64,000 nt of DNA from Gemmatimonadota bacterium. GTDB lineage: Bacteria; JBHIER01; G020348925. The DNA is taken from positions 292,941 through 356,940 of the forward strand of contig CP070758.1 of assembly GCA_020348925.1 (NCBI GenBank), written 5' to 3'. Position 1 is the first letter of the stretch. Each line of letters begins with the position of its first letter. Shown piece by piece: positions 45,845 through 53,785 of the stretch. The notes beneath the pieces are model-generated. The model saw only the letters and a list, made by a program, of their open reading frames with translations, did not search any database and was not told where the DNA came from. A program made the translations under genes and the position numbers.

Positions 45845-47596
45845 TTATGCCTGAATGATTTCGGTCCTCTCTAAATTATGGTTGTATCGAATAACGCAAT
45901 TCCCTCCCGTTTTTTTTGCCACGTACAATGCCTTATCGGCATGTTCCACTAACTTTACCTTCGACTGAGCATCTTCAGGATAAATAGCGACACCAACGCT
46001 CACTGTCAGTCTCCCTCCTGAGATCCCACCCTGCCCCTCAAAAGGGTATTTGTGTACAAGTTTCCGAATTCGTTCAGCCTGATGCTCCGCATCGTCGGCA
46101 TCGGTTTCAGGCAGAAGGATGCAAAATTCATCCCCCCCATATCTGGCGACGAAATCAATCTCTCTGACGTTCGTTTCAAGCAATTGAGCCAGCACTTTCA
46201 GGATGTTGTCACCGGGAATATGTCCGAAGGTATCGTTGTATTCCTTGAAATGGTCAATGTCCATCATGATGAAGGCCAGGGGTCGTTTAAACCTGTTGGA
46301 GCGCTTCATCTCTTCACTCAATTTCCGGTTCAAATGCCTTCGATTGGACAATTTTGTCAGATCATCTAACGTTGACAGTTCCTCAAGTTTCTTGTTTGAT
46401 ACCTTCAGTTCGGCTTCGGTGCGCCTCACTTTGTCGATCAGCTTTCCCAACCCCACATTCTCTTTTTGAACCGCGCCCAAAAGGCGCAGTGTCTTCAGGT
46501 GTTGTCTTCCGGCAATTTTGAGCTCATGCCGCAATGAGTCGCTTGTTTTTCTCAACTCGCCACCTAAGCTCTCACGACACGATACGTCTCTGTCTATTAT
46601 GGTCAGGCCGGTCACATAGCCCTCGGCGTCAGTCAAAGGAAAGCATGTTGTCAGAACCAGGTGTCTCCTGCCATCTTTCCCGATGCGAGATGATTTCGTT
46701 TCTATCGAACCTCCTTCCTCAGCAAGCCTCTTTGAGAGACCTTTTGATCTGCCCCGGTGCTCAGGCGGATCTAAGAGATCATCCATATTGTTGCCTATAA
46801 CCTCTTCTTTTCGATAACCATAGAGACTTTCGGCACCAGCGTTCCAGCTCTTGATCGTACCATCCATATTTACGGTAAAGATAGCGTCTTTCGTATATTC
46901 AGTCAAATTCGCCAAAAAGTTTCGTGTTATTCTGGTCTCCCTCTCTATACTCATTCGTTGCAGGGCTAATCCCACAATACTCGCAAAGACTTCCAACGTC
47001 TCGATGTTTCTGAGAGTCGGTTCATTCTTGTCCGGAGGATAGCTTACGGCGAACACACCGATCATAGTATCTCGGTCATCCTGAAAGGGAACAATGACAC
47101 TACCGTGAAAGGCACGACAGTTTTCAACATCTTTACCAGAGACCTCCTCCGGTGCATTTTCTTCAACTCCACTCCTTCCTGTAGGAGATTGAATATAATA
47201 CGATCTGCTGATCTTTTTACCGCTGCGCATGACGCTCTTCACGGCGCTCAATGAAAACGTTTTTTTCTCCAATTTCCCGAATTTCTGAATCTCGCCTCTG
47301 GATACTCTGCACTCCAGTCTCATTTCTGAGCCATGGACGAGACAGACCATAACGCTTTCATAACCGAAGCCGTCCTTCATGGCTCTTGCCATTTCTTTCA
47401 AAAGATCTTCTCTCTTCCGAAATGTCATAAATTCTGAGATTAGTCGGTGAAGAATAGACAACAGCTCCGCTTCTTGCGACGATGACGTCGTCCCAGACGT
47501 GGGATTCGGCGAGAGATCATGTCCAATCGAGGGCATCTTGAGGCTATCTTCCTCGACCTTTCTCTTGCGGTCTATAGAGGGGTATCGGTTATGCAT
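45845..47596 (-). CDS. GAF-PAS-GGDEF diguanylate cyclase
   Basis: 583 residues, soluble. A GAF domain lies at about 45-215 (LLSILHRLISEFMTFRKRED), and a PAS domain with its C-terminal motif at about 225-350 (YTKDAIFTVNMDGTIKSWNA). A coiled coil with SNKKLEELSTLDDLTKLSNR leads into the GGDEF domain (410-575). The active site is intact (ARYGGDEFCILLPET), and the inhibitory site RxxD (REID) lies five residues upstream, so product feedback is expected. It makes c-di-GMP from two GTP. The first ATG at 47596 lacks a clear ribosome-binding site; MPSIGHD at 47536 after GAGGAAG is an alternative. The gene belongs to the co-directional c-di-GMP block. Confidence 0.93.
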   Translation of the reverse strand: MHNRYPSIDRKRKVEEDSLKMPSIGHDLSPNPTSGTTSSSQEAELLSILHRLISEFMTFRKREDLLKEMARAMKDGFGYESVMVCLVHGSEMRLECRVSRGEIQKFGKLEKKTFSLSAVKSVMRSGKKISRSYYIQSPTGRSGVEENAPEEVSGKDVENCRAFHGSVIVPFQDDRDTMIGVFAVSYPPDKNEPTLRNIETLEVFASIVGLALQRMSIERETRITRNFLANLTEYTKDAIFTVNMDGTIKSWNAGAESLYGYRKEEVIGNNMDDLLDPPEHRGRSKGLSKRLAEEGGSIETKSSRIGKDGRRHLVLTTCFPLTDAEGYVTGLTIIDRDVSCRESLGGELRKTSDSLRHELKIAGRQHLKTLRLLGAVQKENVGLGKLIDKVRRTEAELKVSNKKLEELSTLDDLTKLSNRRHLNRKLSEEMKRSNRFKRPLAFIMMDIDHFKEYNDTFGHIPGDNILKVLAQLLETNVREIDFVARYGGDEFCILLPETDADDAEHQAERIRKLVHKYPFEGQGGISGGRLTVSVGVAIYPEDAQSKVKLVEHADKALYVAKKTGGNCVIRYNHNLERTEIIQA

Positions 47597-47930
47597 GCTT
47601 TGAGAATAATTTAGCTCAGAATCAATTGTGCATTCATCTCTTTTTCACCTGAGTCTAATCCCTTTCCAGTTGGGTAATCCTTTGACGAATCTCTTTGGCA
47701 TCCTCCCTTGCACACAGGCTACGGAACGGATGTTCGGCCTGCAGCCTGATGTTTGATCCGGAGGTTGTTTCAGTTATTCGATTCATAATATGTTGTTTTC
47801 CTGCTTGTGTGTGTCCTTGCACCTCTGTAACAAGCAATCCAGGCTATACGTGCAATAAGCCCTTTTCGATATAAAAAGGCCTTTTGCACTACATCCATTA
47901 TCATTCTTGAAATATTTTAGAATCGTATCC
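47597..47930. other. Intergenic region between TPR and GGDEF genes
   Basis: A minus-strand frame ending at 47655 encodes NIRLQAEHPFRSLCAREDAK, starting from an ATG near 47786 with only a distant AGCAGGA. It could be a small protein or a remnant. An AT-rich patch near 47880 may contain a promoter. Confidence 0.35.
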
Positions 47931-49211
47931 TCATGATTGTTTTTGCTCTAAGATAGTGAGTTCTTTTTGAACTTTGGCCAGATCTTCCTTCGCTTCCAAA
48001 GCGCTGAATCCTTCAAAGGCAGATTGAAACATGTTCACAGCCTCTTCGGTATCGCCCTTTCTCTTGTACATGAGCCCCATTTTGTAGCGGGTTTCCGCCA
48101 GACTGAGGGGGCTTTCGTATTTTTCGTTCAGCTTGAGACTTTCTTTAAAAAATTTCTCGGCTGCAGACCACTCCTCTTTCTGTGTGAAAATAATGCCGAG
48201 TATTTTCGTCACTTCGCCCAGACCCAAAAAGTCATCAAGACTGCAACAGAGTCTGTATGCTCGAGCGCAGTAGTTTGCAGCCATGGTATAATCTGACAGC
48301 TCCAGATAGAGCTCCGCTCGGTTCAGATAGATGATGGCCATCAAGGCGAAATCGCCGATTTTTCTTGAAATCTTGAGACTTTCCTCGTAGCACTCGGAAG
48401 CTCTTGTCAAATCCTTTTTATCGCCATACACCATTCCCAGGTTGTTGTATGTCTGGGCAAGGCCGCGCATATCTCCCAAACTCTGATACCCCAAAATACA
48501 CTCATGATACTGTTTAATGGCTTTGTCGAACTCCCCTTGGATGGTATAGATGATTCCCAGGTTGTTGTGAATATGAGTTACCATATGTGTGTAGTCCAAC
48601 GATTTGGCTATATTCAGGGCCTGTGAATAGTAATTTGTAGCCTGCTGGAAATTTCCTCTTTCGTAAGAGACGATACCCATACCGGACAGCACATCGGACA
48701 GGCCCTTTTGATCTCCGATCTTCTCAAGAATTGTGCGCCCCCGCTTATAGAATTCGAGAGAGGCGTCCCATTTGTTCAACCGGCAATGAATTTCACCCAT
48801 CTCCTTGAGCGTCTGCGCCTGAATTTTCACCTCCACCAATTTTTCACTGAGATCGAGAGCGACCTCATAATCCTCCAGCGCCCGCTCGTAATGGCCGTGC
48901 TTTTGGTAAATTTTCCCGATGTTGTATGTGAGATAGAGCTGTTCCCTTTCACCCAGGAGGGGTCCCGTTCCGCTTTTCACAGCTTTCAATGCTAAGTCGA
49001 TGAACTTGACGGCCTGCTCCATCGACTCCTCATCCATGGCAAATCGATCGAGCGCGTTTTCCACCCTCACAGCTGACGATAAAACTCCGGCCAGGGACAA
49101 AGCCTCCCTGATACTTTCCGAGTTCTCGCTCCCGGGATTCCTGTCGTATTCGTCCAAGAGTTCTTCCAGCTTATCGATCAGAGGCTCTGTTTTGTTACTG
49201 TCAGCAATCAT
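47931..49211 (-). CDS. Tetratricopeptide repeat protein 1
   Basis: 426 residues with no signal peptide or membrane span. At least eight TPR units fill residues about 90-420 (NIGKIYQKHGHYERALEDYE, NNLGIIYTIQGEFDKAIKQY, NNLGMVYGDKKDLTRASECY, YKMGLMYKRKGDTEEAVNMF). The pattern is that of the TPR_12/Rapsyn-like repeats used for protein-protein contact. It is a clear paralogue of the gene at 49649-50953, sharing the N-terminal KTEPLIDKLEELLDEYDR and many repeats, so a tandem duplication occurred. Position between the riboswitch and the diguanylate cyclase suggests a signalling or scaffold role. Confidence 0.9.
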   Translation of the reverse strand: MIADSNKTEPLIDKLEELLDEYDRNPGSENSESIREALSLAGVLSSAVRVENALDRFAMDEESMEQAVKFIDLALKAVKSGTGPLLGEREQLYLTYNIGKIYQKHGHYERALEDYEVALDLSEKLVEVKIQAQTLKEMGEIHCRLNKWDASLEFYKRGRTILEKIGDQKGLSDVLSGMGIVSYERGNFQQATNYYSQALNIAKSLDYTHMVTHIHNNLGIIYTIQGEFDKAIKQYHECILGYQSLGDMRGLAQTYNNLGMVYGDKKDLTRASECYEESLKISRKIGDFALMAIIYLNRAELYLELSDYTMAANYCARAYRLCCSLDDFLGLGEVTKILGIIFTQKEEWSAAEKFFKESLKLNEKYESPLSLAETRYKMGLMYKRKGDTEEAVNMFQSAFEGFSALEAKEDLAKVQKELTILEQKQS

Positions 49212-49648
49212 CTCGGTTTATTGTCACGGACACAATTTACCCGCCAAACATGATGGCGCATCGCATTTCAATTCACGACTTATAGCTATGGCGCACCGGC
49301 AGAAATGGTTTGTGAATAGGCGAGCGTAAATACTCCATTTCCCAGGTCTCCTCGTATCTCCGCATCGAGACGGCCCCACAGTCCGGCATCCTCATGGTAA
49401 TATTAAACGCCGTCGCTCCCCGTATCGTCAATATCCGATAATTCACCAATGAAGAGGGACCGGTTTGAAAATATGAGGGATCCCCATTGGTCTTGGCTGT
49501 ACCCGAAAGAGCAACTGCGTCTTTTGAATTCTCAGGCCGCACAGGCAGTTCATTGGGCTAAAATCCACATGGCAATCTTAACAATACTGTTACTCATTAT
49601 TTTCTTCTCTTTCCCTTTTGTTCCTCGTGCTTTTCCTTGTTTCTCTAT
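49212..49648. other. Intergenic region between the two TPR genes
   Basis: No supportable gene. A plus-strand frame beginning MKRDRFENMRDPHWSWLYPK runs into antisense of the TPR gene and lacks a start signal. A minus-strand frame (MRRYEETWEMEYLRSPIHK) is short and unsupported. No terminator or promoter was identified. Confidence 0.35.
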
Positions 49649-50953
49649 CTACGATGTTATTGACTCAATCTCTTTCCGAGCCCTGGCCACGTCCTCCTTT
49701 GCCCCCAAATTGCCGAAGCCCTCTATGGCATTCCTCAAGCTTTTCAAGGCTTCGTTCGTCTCTCCCTTTTTGGTGTACATCAATCCGAGTTCGAAATGGG
49801 TTTCAGCCACATTCAAGGGATTCTCATACTTCGTACTTAACTTCAAACTCTCCTCAAAGAATCCCTGGGCAATGGCCCATTCCCTTTTGTGAGTGAAGAT
49901 GACGCCCAAGATTTTGGTTGCTTCCGCCAGGCCCAGGTTGTCATCCAAGCGGCTGCAGAGTTTATAAGCCCGTCTGCAGTAGTTGGTCGCCATACTGAAA
50001 TCTGAGAAGTCCAAGTACAGTTCGGCTCTGTTCAAAAAGGTGATCGCCATAAGTGTGAAGTCGCCGCTCTCTCTGGCAATTTTGATGCTGTTCTCATAGC
50101 ACGCTGACGCATTGACCAGATCCTTTTTGTCTCCGTATACCATCCCCAGGTTGTTGTACGTCTGGGCCAATCCTCGTTGATCTCCGGCAGTCTGATAGCC
50201 GGCAACGCACTCCTGATAGTGGGTGATGGCCTTGTCGAAATCCCCCTGAACACAGCACAGAATACCCAGGTTGTTCTGTGCATCAGCAATAATCTGGGCA
50301 AGGTTTCCACCCTGAGCCGTCTCCAGCGACTGCATGAATTGTTCGCTGGCTTTTTCGAACTCTCCTCGTTCCAAAAAGACGGCGCCCATATCGGAGAGGA
50401 CTTCCGAGATACCCTTCTTATCTTTAACTTCCTCAAAAAGCTTAAGACTTTCATCATACTTCTGGAGGGCCTGTTCCCACTTGTTTCTCCTGAAGTGTAT
50501 TTGGCCTATTCCCTTCAAAGCCAGGGCCCTGACTTTTAATGCCTGAACCAACGTACCATCACCATCGTTCAACAGCTCGCTCAGTTTCAAAGCACTTTCA
50601 TAATGCTCCAAAGCCCGTGTGAAATCCCCGTGAGTTTGATAGGCTCTCCCGATATTGTAAATATCCTGGGCGAAAATAAGTCGCTCCCGCTGACCTATTC
50701 GCTGATCCCCCTGAACCTTTATAACCTGAAGAGCGAGATCGACGTACTTGATAGCCTGTTCTATCGACTCCTCCCACATGGCCGACTGGTTGGGGGCATT
50801 CTCGACCCGCACTGCAGACGATACTTCTCCGATCAGCGCCAGAGCCTCCTCAACCCATTCCGGATATTCCCTCTTCTTTTTCCTTTCGTAATCGCCCACT
50901 ATCTCCCGCAGTCTGTCTATCAGAGGCTCAATTTTCCCGGTGTCAGCTCGCAT
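49649..50953 (-). CDS. Tetratricopeptide repeat protein 2
   Basis: 434 residues. It is a paralogue of the TPR protein downstream, with the same N-terminal segment (MRADTGKIEPLIDRLREIVG) and the same order of repeats (YNIGRAYQTHGDFTRALEHY, NNLGILCCVQGDFDKAITHY, NNLGMVYGDKKDLVNASACY). It is soluble and non-enzymatic. The ATG follows TTTTAGGAGATTGAATCA. It is the first intact gene after the riboswitch-controlled ORF with in-frame TGA codons, so it may be part of the same transcript. It serves as a probable adaptor. Confidence 0.9.
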   Translation of the reverse strand: MRADTGKIEPLIDRLREIVGDYERKKKREYPEWVEEALALIGEVSSAVRVENAPNQSAMWEESIEQAIKYVDLALQVIKVQGDQRIGQRERLIFAQDIYNIGRAYQTHGDFTRALEHYESALKLSELLNDGDGTLVQALKVRALALKGIGQIHFRRNKWEQALQKYDESLKLFEEVKDKKGISEVLSDMGAVFLERGEFEKASEQFMQSLETAQGGNLAQIIADAQNNLGILCCVQGDFDKAITHYQECVAGYQTAGDQRGLAQTYNNLGMVYGDKKDLVNASACYENSIKIARESGDFTLMAITFLNRAELYLDFSDFSMATNYCRRAYKLCSRLDDNLGLAEATKILGVIFTHKREWAIAQGFFEESLKLSTKYENPLNVAETHFELGLMYTKKGETNEALKSLRNAIEGFGNLGAKEDVARARKEIESITS

Positions 50954-50990
50954 TGATTCAATCTCCTAAAATTTATTACCTGCTGATAGC

Positions 50991-51728
50991 CTATGTATTG
51001 CAGGCAAAATTAGGGAAGCTCCTTGTTGAGTACCAGGAGAAGTGATCCGAATCTGCCTCAACCTTGATGGGTTCACCACAATCATCCGCACCAATCTGGG
51101 CACCGATCCATTCCCAAAGACCGATTTCTTCATTGAAACAGTAGCAACCAAGATCCCCTTGCCCCTCCGCATTCGATATATCGAGATCCGTTACTTTATG
51201 AGTAAGTGCCAGGCTTTTTTCGAACACATTTCCATGGGATCCAAAAGCGAGATCCCCATCCGACATCATACTGTCACAGCCGAGATTCATGCCCTTCAGA
51301 ACGTCTGTTGAAACAGCGTCCGGAGGACTCCTTGGTCTCGATTTGATGCAAACTTCATTGTCGTTAGCTGAAGGTTGATAACGGTCTTTGAGTTTGAGCT
51401 CTCCGCCAGCCTCTCGACCGATGAACACCTCAACGCGTGTTTCGTCTGCTGCAATGACTGGAGTTCCTTTTCATTCACTCTGCAGCTCAATAAATTTGAG
51501 GGCTGTGGCCGGTACACCGCGGCTCCCCTCCGGTTCAACCATTATCGAATTGAGAGAGGGAGGCGAACCGTTTTCAGAGGCCTCTCCAAAACTTGCGGAT
51601 AAATCGCCTATAAAAGCCTCAAACTCTAACATCGCAACGAATTTCTTTGAAGAGGGGAAATTACTTTTCTTCGTTCAACCATGCTCCTTTTCCCTCCGAA
51701 AATTGTCTGCAACGGTTTTGGGGTTCAT
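50991..51728 (-). pseudogene. Riboswitch-controlled ORF with two in-frame TGA codons
   Basis: A single minus-strand frame of 246 codons begins at an ATG (51728) with GGAGAGAGA just upstream, about 30 bases after the riboswitch terminator. It is interrupted only by two TGA codons: after REKEHG (codon 18) and after FIELQSE (codon 92). No frameshift was found between start and the final TAG. The product includes GREAGGELKLKDRYQPSAND and ends IGLWEWIGAQIGADDCGEP with DHFSWYS, which resembles the ZU5-like end of secreted bacterial proteins. There is no signal peptide now. I rate nonsense decay as most likely; recoding (for example selenocysteine) is possible but unsupported by any SECIS I can see. 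Confidence 0.55.
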
Positions 51729-51757
51729 TCTCTCTCCGCCAACCCAGGGGTTGCAAG

Positions 51758-51798
51758 AAAAAACCGGACCACCGAAGAAGTGCGCGCTTCGGCAGCCC
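51758..51798 (-). terminator. Riboswitch expression platform: overlapping terminator
   Basis: On the minus strand, GGGCTGCCGAAG (51798-51787), which is part of the aptamer 3' side, can form a 12-bp stem with CTTCGGTGGTCC (51777-51766), including some G-T pairs. GG and six T follow. Pairing would destroy the aptamer, so ligand binding should prevent termination. Confidence 0.7.
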
Positions 51799-51886
51799 GG
51801 CTATCATAATCGGTTGGTACTCGAACCGATTTTAGACCCGTAGCTTTGTGTCTCCCGGTTTCCCGGGGTTTACCCTTTTCGAACGC
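51784..51886 (-). ncRNA. Cyclic-di-GMP-I (GEMM-I) riboswitch aptamer
   Basis: Read on the minus strand, all consensus elements occur in order. AAAAGGGTAAACC is followed by a stem CCCGG-GAAA-CCGGG with the GNRA tetraloop, then AGACACAAAGCTACGGGTCT, a 7-bp stem ATCGGTT/AACCGAT, TATGATAGCCGGGC and TGCCGA. GCTA pairs with TAGC, and the outer P1 joins GCG/CGC and TTCG/CGAA with one bulge. The guanine expected at the position that separates c-di-GMP from cGAMP aptamers appears to be G, favouring c-di-GMP. The 3' side overlaps a terminator. The downstream genes are the TGA-interrupted ORF and the two TPR genes; a diguanylate cyclase lies further along. Confidence 0.9.
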
Positions 51887-52175
51887 TCTTCCCGAAGAAC
51901 TGCCCCAGGAAGTATTTCTCAAGTATGCGAAAACCATGCCGAATCGGTGAAAAGGAATCAAAGTTTTCACCTCAAAACGGTTAGAGAGAGAACCTTCGAT
52001 CCTGTCGAGCGAGGGGCGAACAATGGTAACAAATTATTTTGGAACGAATTTCCAAGAATAAGTGACGGAACTTGTGAGGCCGGAGGATACATGCATCCCC
52101 CAAAAAAATAGGAAGGAGTGCCGTGTTAAAATGCGGTTGTTTGAATAGAGACGAAAGAGCTTTTGGGGAATATTC
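51887..52175. other. Upstream region of the riboswitch, downstream of the activator gene
   Basis: Contains the candidate sigma-54 promoter at 51926-51941. On the plus strand AGGAAGGAG precedes an 18-codon GTG-started frame at 52123 that overlaps the activator gene end; it is not called. Confidence 0.4.
51926..51941 (-). promoter_or_regulatory. Candidate sigma-54 promoter of the riboswitch transcript
   Basis: On the minus strand CGGCATGGTTTTCGCA fits the -24/-12 pattern TGGCAC-N5-TTGCA with the invariant GG and GC ten bases apart and three mismatches elsewhere. The predicted start would lie about 28 bases before the aptamer. A sigma-54 activator gene ends 235 bases upstream. Inferred from pattern only. 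Confidence 0.5.
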
Positions 52176-53219
52176 CTAATACTGGGGAGTATTACTCAGT
52201 TCTTCGACGGGTTCTGTGCTGTTTGATGTGGTTTTATCGAGTCCGTAGCGCTTCATACGGTAGCGGAGTCGATCGCGAGTGATTCGAAGGAATCGCGCGG
52301 CTTCACTCACATTCCAGTGACACATGTTCAATGTCTCTTCGATCAATTTTCGCTCCACATCGGCCAAGGGTAGTCCCCAGGGCGGAATATTGAAAGTAAC
52401 ATCGCCCCACGGACTGATCTCCATTGGGGGTCGTGGCACTTGCGAGCGTCGATCTTTGATCCGGCGGTCGATGTCGAAATTTTGTGGCTTCAGCAACTTT
52501 TCGCCGGCCAAAAAGACACCTTTTTCAATCGCGTTTTTCAGTTCTCTCACATTCCCCGGCCACGAATAGCTCCTCAGGAGGCCTTTCGCCCCTTTTGAGA
52601 AACCTTCTATATCCCTTTCATACTCTGAATTAAACTGATCCAGAAAATGGTCCGCGAGGAGGAGTACGTCCTCTCCTCGTTCTCTCAGAGGGGGAAGATG
52701 CAAGCTGATAACATTTAAACGATAATACAAATCCTCCCGAAACGTGCCCTCGTTGACCGCTTTCTCCAAATCGATATTGGTTGCAGCCAGGATCCTCACT
52801 GTGACTCGTATCTCCTCGGAGCCGCCTATCCGCATGAATCTCTTTTCCTCTATGGCCCTCAATATTTTTGATTGAAGCTTGAGACTCATCGTGCCAATTT
52901 CATCCATGAAAAGAATACCGCCATGCGCCAACTCAAAGAGCCCGTTCTTTTGAATCTTGGCGTCCGTAAAAGCTCCCCGTTCGTAGCCGAAGAGTTCTGC
53001 TTCCAGTAAATTCTCGGGAATTGTCGAGCAGTTGACGTCGACAAAAGGCTGCTCAGGACGGCCGTACTTGTGAATCAGTCTGGCTATCAGTTCTTTACCA
53101 GTACCGCTTTCTCCCCGGATCAGGACCGTCATTTTTGAATTCCGGGCGGCCTTTTTGGCCGTCTCAATGATTTCCAGGAGCCTTTTGTCTTCTCCGACGA
53201 TATTTATCTCGTGATCCAT
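52176..53219 (-). CDS. Sigma-54-dependent transcriptional activator (AAA+ and Fis domains, no receiver)
   Basis: 347 residues. It lacks a receiver or other sensory domain and begins directly with the AAA+ module. Walker A is GESGTGKELIARLI, the loop motif GAFTDAK is a frequent variant of GAFTGA, and Walker B is GGILFMDEIGTM. The arginine-finger region is FREDLYYRLNVISLHLPPLR, and SWPGNVRELKNAIEKGVFL follows. The C-terminal Fis-type helix-turn-helix is LNMCHWNVSEAARFLRITRD. It should hydrolyse ATP to remodel sigma-54 RNA polymerase at a -24/-12 promoter. The gene reads toward the c-di-GMP riboswitch, which has such a promoter candidate. How it is controlled is unknown. Confidence 0.93.
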   Translation of the reverse strand: MDHEINIVGEDKRLLEIIETAKKAARNSKMTVLIRGESGTGKELIARLIHKYGRPEQPFVDVNCSTIPENLLEAELFGYERGAFTDAKIQKNGLFELAHGGILFMDEIGTMSLKLQSKILRAIEEKRFMRIGGSEEIRVTVRILAATNIDLEKAVNEGTFREDLYYRLNVISLHLPPLRERGEDVLLLADHFLDQFNSEYERDIEGFSKGAKGLLRSYSWPGNVRELKNAIEKGVFLAGEKLLKPQNFDIDRRIKDRRSQVPRPPMEISPWGDVTFNIPPWGLPLADVERKLIEETLNMCHWNVSEAARFLRITRDRLRYRMKRYGLDKTTSNSTEPVEELSNTPQY

Positions 53220-53785
53220 TACTTATCCAGTTCCATACATTCTTCTGATCCTCGGGAATCCGAATCCTTACTATGTGCAGCATGTGAAAAGTTGACACCC
53301 GTTCGGACGTTTCTAGAGTTTTCGAAATGGTATTTCAAAGCAATGTCAAAGTCAATCCACAGTTTCACCAGAAACGAGAGACAGAGATGTTGAGTCACTC
53401 AACTTGTCCGCACGCTTCCCCGTTCAAGTTAGAGCATTGCGAGTATCAATATTCTTGAGTGACATTGAACGTCAATGTCTAAAATACGACAGTCTAAGAA
53501 GCGAAATCCGTACCATCACAAAACAGACCCCTCTCACATTATATAATTCATTAAAATACAATAAATAATTCGTACAGAGAGATACCTCGGAATCGAGGTA
53601 TACAAAATGTCGAATAGCCAAAGGCGGGTTATTCAGCCCATTTCTTCGAAGGCTTCCTGTTGAACAGGTAGAAAGGTCGTTGCAAAACGAAAAGAATGGT
53701 TACCCTGTAAAAGACTTACTGGTTCAAGGAATTGATCGGACTCTGATTTGAACTCTCGATTCCATAATTGAAAGACCAAGAAATT
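53220..53785. other. Intergenic region between activator and Kazal genes
   Basis: AT-rich, no gene. It contains a perfect 8-bp hairpin, ATACCTCG (53582-53589) and CGAGGTAT (53594-53601), without a T-run. The activator promoter should lie in the right part of 53220-53560. Confidence 0.45.

Noticed and set aside
49449-49892. 147-codon plus-strand frame
   Set aside because: Its second half is antisense to the TPR gene and no start signal is present.
50991-51728. Genome-wide recoding of TGA
   Set aside because: Many genes in the window end in TGA with a new gene or terminator right after, for example pheT and the VCBS protein, so TGA is a normal stop here.
51388-51843. 151-codon plus-strand frame through the riboswitch region
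   Set aside because: It runs antisense to a high-scoring riboswitch and the TGA-interrupted frame and has no supported start.
52123-52179. 18-codon plus-strand ORF with AAGGAG
   Set aside because: GTG start and overlap with the activator gene on the other strand. Too short for support.
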